This document shows positions 15,264 to 23,714 of a stretch of 64,000 nt of DNA, piece by piece. The DNA is from Myxococcota bacterium (GTDB lineage Bacteria; Myxococcota_A; UBA796; UBA9615; JAKLKC01). Each line of letters begins with the position of its first letter. The stretch's first letter is position 1. Under the pieces are notes generated by a model. That model searched no databases. It was not told the DNA's origin and saw only the letters and a program-made list of their open reading frames with translations. The DNA is taken from assembly GCA_023150875.1 (NCBI GenBank), contig JAKLKC010000002.1:178737-242736 (forward strand). The letters run 5' to 3'. The translations under genes were made by a program, and so were the position numbers.

Positions 15264-15292
15264 TAAATAGCAACCCCCCCATGGGGAAGCAA
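15264..15292 (-). promoter_or_regulatory. Promoter of the rhomboid gene
   Basis: Minus-strand TTGCTT - 17 nt - TATTTA in a rare AT-rich patch of the region between the divergent rhomboid and histidine-kinase genes. The expected transcript start (about 15257) lies downstream of the ATG at 15282, which rules out that ATG as the rhomboid start if this is the only promoter. Confidence 0.6.
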
Positions 15293-15295
15293 CGC

Positions 15296-15313
15296 GGGCC
15301 CGCCCGCGGGCCC
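15296..15313. other. Hairpin in the rhomboid / histidine kinase intergenic region
   Basis: GGGCCCG - CCCG - CGGGCCC forms a perfect 7-bp stem with a 4-nt loop, about 46 nt upstream of the kinase ATG. It could be an operator-like palindrome or an RNA hairpin; no function can be read from it. Confidence 0.4.
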
Positions 15314-15359
15314 CCGCCTCCGATTGACCGCCCCCCCCGAAGCGGGGTCGAATGGCGCG

Positions 15360-17507
15360 ATGCTTCCCTTCCGGAGCCACCCCCCTCGCCGCCCCCGCTC
15401 GGGCCCGAAGGTCGTCGGCCTCCTCGGCCTGCTGGTGGGCCTGCCGGGGCTGGTGCTGGCCTACTTCGGCGTGCTGTCGGTGCGCTCCGAGGCGGTGGTG
15501 GCCCGCGCGCAGTTCCAGGAGCGCTGCGAGGAAGTGGCTGCGGACCTCTACGGGGAGTTGGAGCGCCGCTTCGCGGGCCTGGACCAGGGGCTGCTGCGGG
15601 GAGTGTCCCGCGCCGGGGACGCGTGGGTCGATCCCGGCGCCGTCGGCGACGCCCTCGTCGCGTCCCTCCCCGACGTCGAGGGCCTGCTGGTGCTGGACGG
15701 CAACGGGTCCATCCTCTACCCGCCGCCGAACGCGATCTCGCTGGAGGACGCCACCTTCCGCAGGATCGGGGACGTGGACCGCTCGTTCATGGGGGAGAGC
15801 TTCCGCCTCGGCGAGGACGCGGAGATCCGAGGGGACGATCCCGCCGCCGCCGCCGCGGCCTATGCCGCCTCCGTGCCGGGGATCCCCGGGGATCGGGGCA
15901 AGGCGCTGGCCATGAACGCCTGGGCCCGCGCCCTCCTCAAGGACGGCCGCCCCGGGGAGGCGCGGGCGGTGTGGCAGGGGATCGCCCGGGACCACCCCGA
16001 CGAGCAGGACTGGAACGGCTTCCCCCTGGCGACCCTCGCCCGCTACCAGGTGGGCCTGTCCTACCTCCAGCAGGGGGAGCTGCTCCCGTCGGCCCGCGCC
16101 TTCTCGGACCTCCTCGCAGACCAGATGCGGCGGCCGTGGAGCTACGGCGGGTTCGCGGAGGGGGTGATCGCCCGGAAGCTCCTGCTCCACCTGGACTCGG
16201 GCCGCCTCGTGGAGGCCCTGCCCCCGGGGGAGCGCCCCGACCTCGACGCCGCCCGCGCCCACTTCGCCGAGGCGTCCCGCCGCCAGAGGGACCAGGCGGC
16301 GACCCTGGCCCTCCTGCCGGTGCTCCGGGAGGACCGCGCGACCAGCGAGGACTCCCGGGTCCAGTACTCCCGCGACGACGTCGGAGACGTCCGGGTCCTG
16401 ACCGCCCGGGTGAGGTGGAGCGCCCCCGGGGTGAAGCGCCTGTTCATCTTCACCCTGGACGAGGGGCGCCTTCTGGGACGGCTGAGGGACCTGATCGCCA
16501 GCGCCGCCCGGGTCAACCCGGAGATCCGGATCTCCCTGGTGGACTCCCGGGAGGGGCCCCTCCCGCTCCGCTCCTCCGGCGAGGGAGCGCTCTACTCGTT
16601 GGAGCCCTGGGTGGCGGGCATGATGCTGGTGGTGGGCCGCGGCGATCCCAGCAAGGTGGACGCCCAGCTCGCCCGGGCGCGGGGCGTCCGGATCGGCATG
16701 GTCGCCGCCTTCACCCTGCTCATCCTCTTCGGCGCGGGCGTCACCGCTCGGGCCGTCCTCCGGGAGATGGACATCGCTCGCCTGCGTACCGACTTCGTCA
16801 GCAACGTCTCCCACGAGCTCCGCACCCCCATCACCACCATCCGCCTCATGGGGGAGATGCTGGCGATGGGGGCGGTCCCCACCGAGGAGAAGCGCCGGGA
16901 GTACTACCAGACCATCGTGTCGGAGAGCGAGCGCCTGTCCCGCCTCATCAACAACGTGCTGGACTTCGCCCGGCTGGAGGAGGGACGCAAGAAGTTCCGC
17001 TTCGCCCGCGGGGACGTGGGGGAGTGCGTGCGCCAGGTGGCGCGCACCACCGCCGACTACCTCCACGGCGAGGGGTTCGACTTCGAGGTGGAGGTCGCCC
17101 CGGACCTGCCTCGGCTGTGGTTCGACTCCGACGCCATCGTGCAGGCCCTGGTCAACCTGCTCACGAATGCGGTGAAATACTCGCGCCGCGAGCGGCACGT
17201 GCGCCTGACCGCCCGCCGGGAGCGGAGCAACGTCGTGCTGGCGGTGAGAGACCGGGGCGAGGGCATCGACCCCAAGGACCTGAAGCACATCTTCGAGAAG
17301 TTCTACCGCGGCGGGGACGCGCTGACCCGGGAGACCCGGGGAGCCGGGCTGGGACTGAGCATCGTCCGGGCCATCGTCGACGCCCACGGCGGCAGGGTCC
17401 GCGTCGAGAGTCGACCCGGCGAGGGCAGTACCTTCAGCATCGTCCTGCCGGTGCGGGAGGAGCCTCCGGCCGACCTCCCCACCACCCCAGAGGAACAAGT
17501 CGCATGA
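15360..17507 (+). CDS. Sensor histidine kinase
   Basis: Membrane histidine kinase of 715 residues. TM1 lies at about residues 17-38 (VVGLLGLLVGLPGLVLAYFG). A large extracytoplasmic sensor region of about 400 residues follows, including a helical TPR-like section (GKALAMNAWARALLKDGRPGEARAVWQ). TM2 is near residue 445 (IGMVAAFTLLILFGAGV). The HisKA box is FVSNVSHELRTPITTIRL with His485. The ATPase domain shows the N box (LVNLLTNAVKYSRRE), G1 (VRDRGEGIDPKD), F box (FEKFYRGGD) and G2 (GAGLGLSIVRAIVDAHGG). The ATG at 15360 is preferred to the TTG at 15324. The stop overlaps the ATG of the response-regulator gene, so the two are a cognate pair. The signal sensed is unknown. Confidence 0.93.
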   Translation: MLPFRSHPPRRPRSGPKVVGLLGLLVGLPGLVLAYFGVLSVRSEAVVARAQFQERCEEVAADLYGELERRFAGLDQGLLRGVSRAGDAWVDPGAVGDALVASLPDVEGLLVLDGNGSILYPPPNAISLEDATFRRIGDVDRSFMGESFRLGEDAEIRGDDPAAAAAAYAASVPGIPGDRGKALAMNAWARALLKDGRPGEARAVWQGIARDHPDEQDWNGFPLATLARYQVGLSYLQQGELLPSARAFSDLLADQMRRPWSYGGFAEGVIARKLLLHLDSGRLVEALPPGERPDLDAARAHFAEASRRQRDQAATLALLPVLREDRATSEDSRVQYSRDDVGDVRVLTARVRWSAPGVKRLFIFTLDEGRLLGRLRDLIASAARVNPEIRISLVDSREGPLPLRSSGEGALYSLEPWVAGMMLVVGRGDPSKVDAQLARARGVRIGMVAAFTLLILFGAGVTARAVLREMDIARLRTDFVSNVSHELRTPITTIRLMGEMLAMGAVPTEEKRREYYQTIVSESERLSRLINNVLDFARLEEGRKKFRFARGDVGECVRQVARTTADYLHGEGFDFEVEVAPDLPRLWFDSDAIVQALVNLLTNAVKYSRRERHVRLTARRERSNVVLAVRDRGEGIDPKDLKHIFEKFYRGGDALTRETRGAGLGLSIVRAIVDAHGGRVRVESRPGEGSTFSIVLPVREEPPADLPTTPEEQVA

Positions 17508-18181
17508 AGTCGATCCTGATCGTCGAGGACGAACCTCGGATCCTCTCCTCCCTGGCGGACTTCTTCCGACTCCAGGAGTACGACGTCCGGACCGCCCCGA
17601 GGGGCGAGGACGCGCTTCGCCTCGCCCGCGAGCACCCCCCGGACCTGGTGCTGCTGGACATCATGCTGCCCGGAATGCACGGCTACGAGGTCTGCCGCCG
17701 GCTGAGGCAGGAGGGGTTCCACCGGCCGGTGCTCTTCCTGACCGCCAAGGGGGAAGAAGTCGACAAGCTGACGGGCTTCGATGTGGGCGGCGACGACTAC
17801 GTGACCAAGCCCTTCTCGCTGCTGGAGCTCCACGCCCGGGTCAAGGCGCTGCTCCGCAGGGCCGATCCGGGGCCGGAGGAGGACACCTACGCCTTCGACG
17901 GGATCACGGCGAACTTCACCACCTACGAGATCTCGGTGCAGGGGAACCCCGTCAAGCTCTCGGCGAAGGAGATGGACCTCCTGAAGTTCCTCATCCGGCA
18001 CCGGAACCAGGTCCTGACCCGGGACGTGCTCCTGGAGCAGGTCTGGAACTACGACACCGACGTCAGCACCCGAACCGTCGACACCCACATCCTCAACCTC
18101 CGGCGCAAGCTCGCCGCGGACGGGCCCCGGGACCGGTACATCGAGACCATCCACGGCGTCGGCTACAAGTGGGTGGGCTGA
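17504..18181 (+). CDS. OmpR/PhoB-family response regulator
   Basis: Response regulator of 225 residues. The receiver domain begins MKSILIVEDEPRIL (acidic pocket), has the phospho-acceptor Asp52 in LVLLDIMLPGMHG, Thr in LFLTAKGEE and the conserved Lys in DDYVTKPFSLLEL. The C-terminal winged-helix DNA-binding domain contains KLSAKEMDLLKFLIRHRNQVLTRDVLLEQVW and the recognition-helix region STRTVDTHILNLRRKL, ending IETIHGVGYKWVG. ATGA overlap with the kinase gene indicates coupled translation. Likely targets include the immediately downstream pair (18220-21238), but no binding repeat could be identified. Confidence 0.95.
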   Translation: MKSILIVEDEPRILSSLADFFRLQEYDVRTAPRGEDALRLAREHPPDLVLLDIMLPGMHGYEVCRRLRQEGFHRPVLFLTAKGEEVDKLTGFDVGGDDYVTKPFSLLELHARVKALLRRADPGPEEDTYAFDGITANFTTYEISVQGNPVKLSAKEMDLLKFLIRHRNQVLTRDVLLEQVWNYDTDVSTRTVDTHILNLRRKLAADGPRDRYIETIHGVGYKWVG

Positions 18182-18219
18182 TCCCCAGGGGCCGGTGACC
18201 GGGAGGATCGGGGACGAAG

Positions 18220-19182
18220 GTGCGGCGCCTGCAGCGGACGAGATGGCTCATGGGGGCGGCGGGAGCGGCGGCGCTGCTCGCGGCGATCGCCTGGGCCGCG
18301 GTCCATCGGCTCGGCTCCGACCCTCCCCCGCCGTCCGCGCCGCGGGGCGCCGCCGACCGGGCGCCACCGCACCGGGATCCCGGCGACGACCTGAGGGCCC
18401 GGGAGCTGCTCGGGGACGGGCTCTACCTGGAGTCCGGCATGGGCGACTACCGGGGCGCGGTCGAGCGCTACCGCCAGGCGGCGGCACTGTCCGATGTGGA
18501 CCCCGGGACTCGGGGGGAGGTCCTCTTCCGCCTGGGCCACGCCCTGGAGAGGCTCGGGGAGAGGGCCGAAGCCGGAGCCGCCTTCCAGGGAGTCCTCGAC
18601 CTCCCCACCGGCCGCTCCCGGTGGTCGGAACCCGCGCGCGTCCGCCTGACGCGGATCCGGGAGTCGGAGGGGGCGGTGCGGGACCTGCCCGCGGCCCTGG
18701 ACTTCGAGAGGGACGGGGGAGGCTGGCAGCACTCCTCCCACTACGCCGCCAAGGGGACCGTCCAGCGCGTGGAGGACGCCGCCATCGCCCGGACCGGCTC
18801 CGGGGTGCTGGAGTGGCGCACCACCGTGGTGGCCCGGGAAGACGACCTGATCTACCTGCCCCTCGACACCGAGCCCCAGGCGCCCCGGAGGGTCTCCTTC
18901 GCGGTGCGGACCACGGCGTTCACCGCCCGCCTCTTCCTCTTCGCGGTGCTGGCGGACGGGAGCCGTTACTCGTCGCCCGGTTTCGTGGTATCTCCGGCGG
19001 ACGGCTGGATCCACCGGGACCTCCACCTGGCCTCGGACTTCCGCCCCATTGCAGGGCAGGTGTCGGGGACTCCGTTGGATCCGAGCCGGATCAAGTTCCT
19101 CATGCTCCAGGACGCCACGGGGTACTTCTCCACCGACCGCGGCGAGAACCGGATCCTGCTCGATGACTTCCTCGTCCGCTGA
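18220..19182 (+). CDS. Membrane-anchored TPR protein with a C-terminal jelly-roll-like domain
   Basis: Protein of 320 residues starting at a GTG with GGGAGGATCGGGG upstream. One N-terminal helix (LMGAAGAAALLAAIAWAAVHRL) serves as membrane anchor or uncleaved signal. Residues 55-140 carry TPR-like hairpins (GDYRGAVERYRQAAALS, LFRLGHALERLGERAEAGAAFQ). From about residue 165 a strand-rich domain (LDFERDGGGWQHS ... ISY-type strands ... ILLDDFLVR) has the look of the carbohydrate-binding or discoidin-like jelly rolls that follow hydrolase genes. It overlaps the next gene by 20 nt and follows a two-component system, so the four genes may form one functional unit at the cell surface. No enzyme activity is evident. 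Confidence 0.8.
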   Translation: MRRLQRTRWLMGAAGAAALLAAIAWAAVHRLGSDPPPPSAPRGAADRAPPHRDPGDDLRARELLGDGLYLESGMGDYRGAVERYRQAAALSDVDPGTRGEVLFRLGHALERLGERAEAGAAFQGVLDLPTGRSRWSEPARVRLTRIRESEGAVRDLPAALDFERDGGGWQHSSHYAAKGTVQRVEDAAIARTGSGVLEWRTTVVAREDDLIYLPLDTEPQAPRRVSFAVRTTAFTARLFLFAVLADGSRYSSPGFVVSPADGWIHRDLHLASDFRPIAGQVSGTPLDPSRIKFLMLQDATGYFSTDRGENRILLDDFLVR

Positions 19183-21238
19183 ACGCCGCGCCGTCGCCTC
19201 CCTGGCGGCCGCTTGCCTGCTCGCCGCGGCCTCGCCCTCCGTCGCCGGGCCCCCGCCGGCCCTGGACCTCAAGTGGTCGGCGTCGCTGATGCACTTCAAC
19301 CTCCAGTACTGCGCCGGGGGGCTGGAGGGGTTCGCCGACGCCATGGGCCTGGACTTCGGCGACGACTACGACGCCAGCGAGCAGGGCGTGGAGGACCAGA
19401 TCGTCCGGGAGAGCTTCGTCCCGGTGCTGGAGATCCTGGAGCGCCACCCCGACTGGGCGTTCGACATCGAGATGCAGGGCCTCATGGTGGACGTGCTGCG
19501 GGAGCGGTTCCCCGACGTCCTGGACCGACTCCGGGCCCTGGCCGACCAGGGAAGGGTCGAGCTGGTGTCCTTCCATTACTCCGCCCAGCTCTATGTCGCC
19601 TGGCCGGAGCGGGACCTGGACGAGTCCCTGGGGGACACGGCCCGGGCCTTCCAGGAGGCAGACCTGCCCCTCTCGGGGGTCGTGTTCGCCCAGGAGGGCC
19701 AGTGGAGCCCCGGGCAGACCCGCCTGATGGGGCGGAGGGGCTACGACCTGGCCCTGCTCCCGAAGAACCTCTTCTCCTACTTCCACCCGGAGATCGCGCC
19801 CGAACCGTGGTACCGGCTGGACGGGGTCGACGTCCTGCTGGCGGGGAGGGGGATCGACGCCGCCGACGGGCAGGTGAAGCTCCACTGGACCTGGTTCGAC
19901 GACGGCGAGCTCCTGGCGACCCAGGACCTCAACTGCTACCTGGGGCCCGCCTTCGTCCGGTCCGAGGAGTCCATCGCCGAGTACGAGGCCAAAGTGGAGC
20001 AGGACGCCTCCCAGGGGTACGTCGTGGGCACCGTCTCGGGGTTCCGGGACGCCCTCGCCGCCGCGGGCGTGGTCGCCGCGGTGGACCTGCCCCCGACTCC
20101 GGACGGCACCTGGCAGCCCTCGGACACCGACAACGTCGCCCTGTGGATGGGTGGGATGGGGATCTTCCAAGACACCGAGGACGACGCCGGGGTGCTCACG
20201 GGGATCGCCGACGCCCGCGCCCTCCTGCTGGCCGCCGAGGTGCTGGCCGCGGGCGCCCCTCCGGACTCCGGCCGGAGCGCCTCCCTGGCGGAGGCCTGGC
20301 GGGAGCTCTCCCTGGCCCAGGTGAGCGACGCAACGGGATGGAACCCCTTCGCCACGGAGGTCGACTACTCCCACCGCCACGCCGAGGCGACCTCCGCGCT
20401 GGCGGCGGACGTCGCCGCCACGGCGCTGCGGGACCTGGGGGTGGCCCCGGGCACCGAGGTCGACGTCGACGCCTCCATCGGCACCTACTCCGAGGCGCCC
20501 GCCGACGGCACCGCCGGGGAGTGGATCGACGTCGAGGAGGGAGGAGGTCCGCTGGCGGTCGAGGTCGTCGCCGCCGGGCGGGAGGCGCGGACGGTGTGGC
20601 AGCGGCACGGCCAGCGGGAGGGCCTCCACCGGGTCCACGTCGACCTGGGCGTGCCGGCCGGAGGGGAGCGCACGGCGACGGTCCGCTTCCCCCTCTCCCT
20701 GGACGAGCTCGCCTGGTCCCCCGCCCTGGCGGAGGACCGCGTCGACCGGGTGCCCCTCGCCGATCTGGCGGGGGGCGGGGACTTCACCGTCCCGTTGGCC
20801 AACGGGCTGATCGGCCTGGCGGACGACCTGTGGCTGGTGGCCGACACCCGGACCGTCCACGCCGCGGGCTGGGTGTCGGGGACGTCGGGCGCGGTCGCCT
20901 TCGACGACGAGACGCTGCCCGCGGCGGGCGCCGTGCGCTGGACCTTCCTGGTGCTCGCCGGCCCGGAGGGAGACGCCATCGCCCTCGCCGACGCGACGAA
21001 CGTGCGCCCCACCGTGCGGATCGCCGCCTCCCTCGCCCCCGAAGCCCCCCCCGGCGACGGCGGCGATCCCCCGCCCGAAGAGGAGGCGGGCTGCGGCTGT
21101 TCGGCCTCCGGGACCTCCGGACCCGCGGGCTGGCCCCTCGTCGCCGCCGCCGTCGCCGCCGCTTCGGCCCGCCGGCGACGAGACGAGAACGGGGCCCGAG
21201 GGCCCTCCACTCGCGATGCCGGGACCGGCCGCTCTTGA
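19163..21238 (+). CDS. Secreted GH57-like glycoside hydrolase with C-terminal sorting tail
   Basis: Exported protein of 691 residues. The start is the ATG giving [29 protein letters not shown], which supplies a signal peptide. The catalytic-type region begins LKWSASLMHFNLQYCAGG and continues with ELVSFHYSAQLYVAW and VVFAQEGQWSPGQTRLMGRRGYD, a pattern resembling the barrel of family 57 hydrolases and related polysaccharide-active enzymes; Glu in QEGQWSP is a nucleophile candidate. A beta-rich C-terminal half follows. The end CGCSASGTSGPAGWPLVAAAVAAASARRRR is a Cys + hydrophobic helix + Arg tail of the MYXO-CTERM type, implying processing and surface attachment. The substrate is not deducible. 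The 20-nt overlap with the upstream gene suggests cotranslation. Confidence 0.78.
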   Translation: MTSSSAERRAVASLAAACLLAAASPSVAGPPPALDLKWSASLMHFNLQYCAGGLEGFADAMGLDFGDDYDASEQGVEDQIVRESFVPVLEILERHPDWAFDIEMQGLMVDVLRERFPDVLDRLRALADQGRVELVSFHYSAQLYVAWPERDLDESLGDTARAFQEADLPLSGVVFAQEGQWSPGQTRLMGRRGYDLALLPKNLFSYFHPEIAPEPWYRLDGVDVLLAGRGIDAADGQVKLHWTWFDDGELLATQDLNCYLGPAFVRSEESIAEYEAKVEQDASQGYVVGTVSGFRDALAAAGVVAAVDLPPTPDGTWQPSDTDNVALWMGGMGIFQDTEDDAGVLTGIADARALLLAAEVLAAGAPPDSGRSASLAEAWRELSLAQVSDATGWNPFATEVDYSHRHAEATSALAADVAATALRDLGVAPGTEVDVDASIGTYSEAPADGTAGEWIDVEEGGGPLAVEVVAAGREARTVWQRHGQREGLHRVHVDLGVPAGGERTATVRFPLSLDELAWSPALAEDRVDRVPLADLAGGGDFTVPLANGLIGLADDLWLVADTRTVHAAGWVSGTSGAVAFDDETLPAAGAVRWTFLVLAGPEGDAIALADATNVRPTVRIAASLAPEAPPGDGGDPPPEEEAGCGCSASGTSGPAGWPLVAAAVAAASARRRRDENGARGPSTRDAGTGRS

Positions 21239-21264
21239 CTCCCGCCACGGAACGCCTCTAACTT
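21235..21264 (+). promoter_or_regulatory. Promoter of the small proline-rich protein gene
   Basis: TTGACT - 18 nt - TAACTT, starting at the stop of the upstream hydrolase gene. It is a near-consensus sigma70-type promoter and gives a leader of about 54 nt to the ATG at 21325. Confidence 0.65.
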
Positions 21265-21324
21265 GATGCATTCCCCCGCGGGAGCAGGCTTCGCTGCCCC
21301 ATGCGGGCTGGACCGGAGGCTACG

Positions 21325-21489
21325 ATGGGAAAGGCCCTCGCCCTGACCCTGGTGGCCGGACTGGCGCTCGCCGCCGCGGCCCCGCCGGTCTGTGGCCTCA
21401 TCGCGGGGGTCGCGCTGGCCGCGCGCGCCGAACCACCGCCGGAGGAGCCCCCTCCTCCACCCCCGCCGCCGCCGCCCGAGCCGATCTAG
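21325..21489 (+). CDS. Small exported or membrane protein with polyproline tail
   Basis: Predicted 54-residue protein below the size most pipelines keep. It has its own promoter (21235-21264) and a GGAGG 6 nt before the ATG, which argues that it is expressed. The N-terminus is a strong hydrophobic helix ([30 protein letters not shown]). The tail is [19 protein letters not shown], a run of ten prolines flanked by glutamates. The helix could be a signal peptide with a Cys near its end or a single membrane span. No family is recognised, and similar polyproline ends exist in many GC-rich spurious ORFs. Confidence 0.55.
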   Translation: MGKALALTLVAGLALAAAAPPVCGLIAGVALAARAEPPPEEPPPPPPPPPPEPI

Positions 21490-21529
21490 CGCCCTCGGCG
21501 GCGCCCTCCCCGCGGTCCCGTGGCTGCGG

Positions 21530-21535
21530 TAGACT
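21530..21535 (+). promoter_or_regulatory. -10 box of lysC, leaderless arrangement
   Basis: TAGACT ends 7 nt before the lysC ATG, so the transcript would start at or one base before the start codon. The -35 region (TCCCCG) is poor, as is often seen for leaderless promoters in GC-rich bacteria. Confidence 0.45.
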
Positions 21536-21542
21536 CGCGCCC

Positions 21543-22781
21543 ATGGGCATCGTCGTCCAGAAGTACGGTGGTTCCTCCGTCGCCGACGTCGACCGCCTGA
21601 GGGCCATCGCCCGCCGGGTGGTGGCCAGCGTCGAGGGGGGGGATCACCCCGTCGTGGTGGTCTCGGCCATGGGCAAGACCACCGACGAGCTGCTGGGCCT
21701 GGCCCGGAGGATCAGCGAGCGGCCCGGGCGCCGGGAGCTGGACATGCTGGTCAGCGTCGGCGAGCGGATCTCCATGGCGCTGCTGGCCATGGCCATCCAC
21801 GACGCCGGCCACCGGGCGATCTCGTTCACGGGGAGCCAGAGCGGCATCATCACCGACGACCGGCACTTCGACGCCCGCATCGTCGAGGTCCGTCCCGCCC
21901 GGATCCTGGAGGCCCTGGGCCGGGGAGACGTGGTGATCGTGGCGGGCTACCAGGGAGTGAGCCGGAGCCGCGAGGTGACCACCCTGGGCCGAGGCGGCTC
22001 CGACACCACCGCCGTCGCCCTGGCCGCCGCCCTGGAGGCCGACCACTGCGAGATCTGCTCCGACGTGGACGGCGTGTGGACGGCCGACCCCAGGCTCGTC
22101 CCCGAGGCGCGCCGGATCGACCACCTCTCCCACGGCGAGGTCCTGGAGCTCGCCCACGGTGGGGCGAAGGTGCTGGCGGCCACGGCGATGGAGTACGCGC
22201 GCCGCTCGGGGATCGCCGTCTGGGCCCGCTCCACGTTCGCGCCCGGCCCGGGGACCCGGGTGGACGCGATGCCCTCGGACCGGGGGCTGGGGGGGGCGGT
22301 CGCCGTCGCCGGGGAGCCGTCGGTGCCGGTGGTCCGCTGCCCGGGGGGGTCCGGCGCGTGGCGGCGCCTCCTGGCGGCCCTGGACCGCGCCGGTCTCTCC
22401 TGGCGCCACGCCCGCGCCGTGGATGACGGGTTGGAGGTCTGGCTGGACCCCCGGTCCCACCCGGACGCGGCCGGCGAGGCGAGCCGGGTCGCCGGTGCGT
22501 ACGGGGGAGGCGCGGTGAGCCTGGGCGGTCTCGGGACGGTCACCGTCGTGGGCGCCGACGCCGCCGCGTCGCCCTCCGTGGCCGCTGGCCTCCTCGCCAC
22601 GGTGGAGGGGGCGGGGGTGGCGCCGCGGGGGCTCGCCTCGACGCCTTTCGGAGTCGCCTGCTTGCTGGACGGGCAGGCCGTGCCTACCCTGATCCGGGCA
22701 CTCCACCGGACCTTCGTCGAACCCCATGGCCGCGTCGGCGAAGGAGCCCCGGGTGTTGCGGGTCCGGGAGGGGGCCGGTAG
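21543..22781 (+). CDS. lysC: Aspartate kinase
   Basis: Aspartokinase of 412 residues, the first enzyme of Lys/Thr/Met/diaminopimelate synthesis. The catalytic domain is complete: [15 protein letters not shown] at the N-terminus, [21 protein letters not shown], and [39 protein letters not shown]. Conservation falls off after about residue 260, where two ACT domains are expected. The C-terminal part here is recognisable only by length and scattered strands and is very Ala/Gly-rich, so feedback regulation may differ from that of well-studied enzymes. No Shine-Dalgarno sequence is present, in keeping with a leaderless start. The stop codon lies within the -10 region of pssA. Confidence 0.93.
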   Translation: MGIVVQKYGGSSVADVDRLRAIARRVVASVEGGDHPVVVVSAMGKTTDELLGLARRISERPGRRELDMLVSVGERISMALLAMAIHDAGHRAISFTGSQSGIITDDRHFDARIVEVRPARILEALGRGDVVIVAGYQGVSRSREVTTLGRGGSDTTAVALAAALEADHCEICSDVDGVWTADPRLVPEARRIDHLSHGEVLELAHGGAKVLAATAMEYARRSGIAVWARSTFAPGPGTRVDAMPSDRGLGGAVAVAGEPSVPVVRCPGGSGAWRRLLAALDRAGLSWRHARAVDDGLEVWLDPRSHPDAAGEASRVAGAYGGGAVSLGGLGTVTVVGADAAASPSVAAGLLATVEGAGVAPRGLASTPFGVACLLDGQAVPTLIRALHRTFVEPHGRVGEGAPGVAGPGGGR

Positions 22782-22784
22782 ACT
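22756..22784 (+). promoter_or_regulatory. Promoter of pssA inside the end of lysC
   Basis: TTGCGG - 17 nt - TAGACT. The -10 box contains the lysC stop codon. The leader to the pssA ATG would be about 48 nt. Confidence 0.5.
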
Positions 22785-22838
22785 TCGGCCGGTGCAGGGG
22801 ACCTTCCGGTCACCGGCCAGGGGGAAGAGCGCGCCACG

Positions 22839-23669
22839 ATGCTCCGCTACGCACTGCGACCCGCGAACCTGTTCACCGCCACCAGCCTCTTCTGCGGGCT
22901 GTACTCGATCATGCTGTCCGCCGGCGCCACCAGCGGGGACAGCCAGGTCCTGTTCCAGGCGGCGATCCTCATCATGGTGGCCGGCCTGTTCGACATGCTC
23001 GACGGGCCGGTGGCGCGGATCACCCGCACCCAGAGCGACTTCGGGATCCAGTTCGACTCCCTGGCGGACGTCGTCAGCTTCGGCGTCGCCCCGGGGGTGC
23101 TCCTCTACAAGTGGGGGCTCGACACCTTCGGGGGCTGGGGCTTCTTCTTCGCGTTCCTCTTCACCCTGGCGGGAGCCCTCCGCCTCGCCCGCTTCAACGT
23201 CCAGACGGGCCACTCGGATCCCCGCTTCTCCACGGGCCTGACCATCACCAGCGCCGGGATGATGGTGGCGGCCCTGGTCATCCACCACCACCACGTGAAG
23301 CCGGGCGAGCTGGCCAACCACCTGACGGTGCTCGCCTTCGCGCTGCTGCTGAGCTACCTCATGGTCAGCAACGTCCGGTTCCGGACCACCAAGTGGTTCC
23401 GGCCCAACCTGGCGACCATGGTGGGGGTGGCCCTCTTCGTCTTCGGCGTGCTGGCCATCAACATCCTCTTCGACGTCACCTTCGTCTTCGTCGCCATCGG
23501 CTACACCTACATCGGGTGGGGACTGCTGGAGGAGGTGGTGAGGGTCGGCCGCCGGGCGGCCCGTCGCGGCGCCACCTGGTACGCGGGCGGCCTTGGCGCG
23601 AGCCACGACCCCGGTTACGGCGACGAGGACGACGAGGACGACGAGGAGCCCGAGCCCCGCGCCCTGTAG
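22839..23669 (+). CDS. pssA: CDP-diacylglycerol-serine O-phosphatidyltransferase
   Basis: Integral membrane enzyme of 276 residues that makes phosphatidylserine from CDP-diacylglycerol and serine, the committed step to phosphatidylethanolamine. The CDP-alcohol phosphotransferase signature DGx2ARx8Gx3Dx3D is complete (DGPVARITRTQSDFGIQFDSLAD), followed by SFGVAPGVLLY typical of the PssA subgroup. About eight hydrophobic helices are visible. The C-terminus is an acidic tail of alternating Asp/Glu runs (GDEDDEDDEEPEPRAL), longer than usual and probably cytoplasmic. Possible cotranscription with lysC is not excluded, but a separate promoter is present. Confidence 0.93.
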   Translation: MLRYALRPANLFTATSLFCGLYSIMLSAGATSGDSQVLFQAAILIMVAGLFDMLDGPVARITRTQSDFGIQFDSLADVVSFGVAPGVLLYKWGLDTFGGWGFFFAFLFTLAGALRLARFNVQTGHSDPRFSTGLTITSAGMMVAALVIHHHHVKPGELANHLTVLAFALLLSYLMVSNVRFRTTKWFRPNLATMVGVALFVFGVLAINILFDVTFVFVAIGYTYIGWGLLEEVVRVGRRAARRGATWYAGGLGASHDPGYGDEDDEDDEEPEPRAL

Positions 23670-23693
23670 GGATGGCGGGCGGCGCTCACGCCC

Positions 23694-23711
23694 GGGGCGG
23701 TGGGCCGCCCC
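23694..23711. terminator. Hairpin between convergent pssA and methyltransferase genes
   Basis: GGGGCGG - TGGG - CCGCCCC makes a perfect 7-bp GC stem in the 45-nt gap between the two stop codons. There is no T tract on either strand, so termination may be hairpin-assisted or Rho-dependent. Confidence 0.5.
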
Positions 23712-23714
23712 GAC

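Noticed and set aside
15282-15284. ATG at 15282 as rhomboid start
   Set aside because: It lies within the spacer of the promoter, upstream of the expected transcript start, and the added residues are low-complexity.
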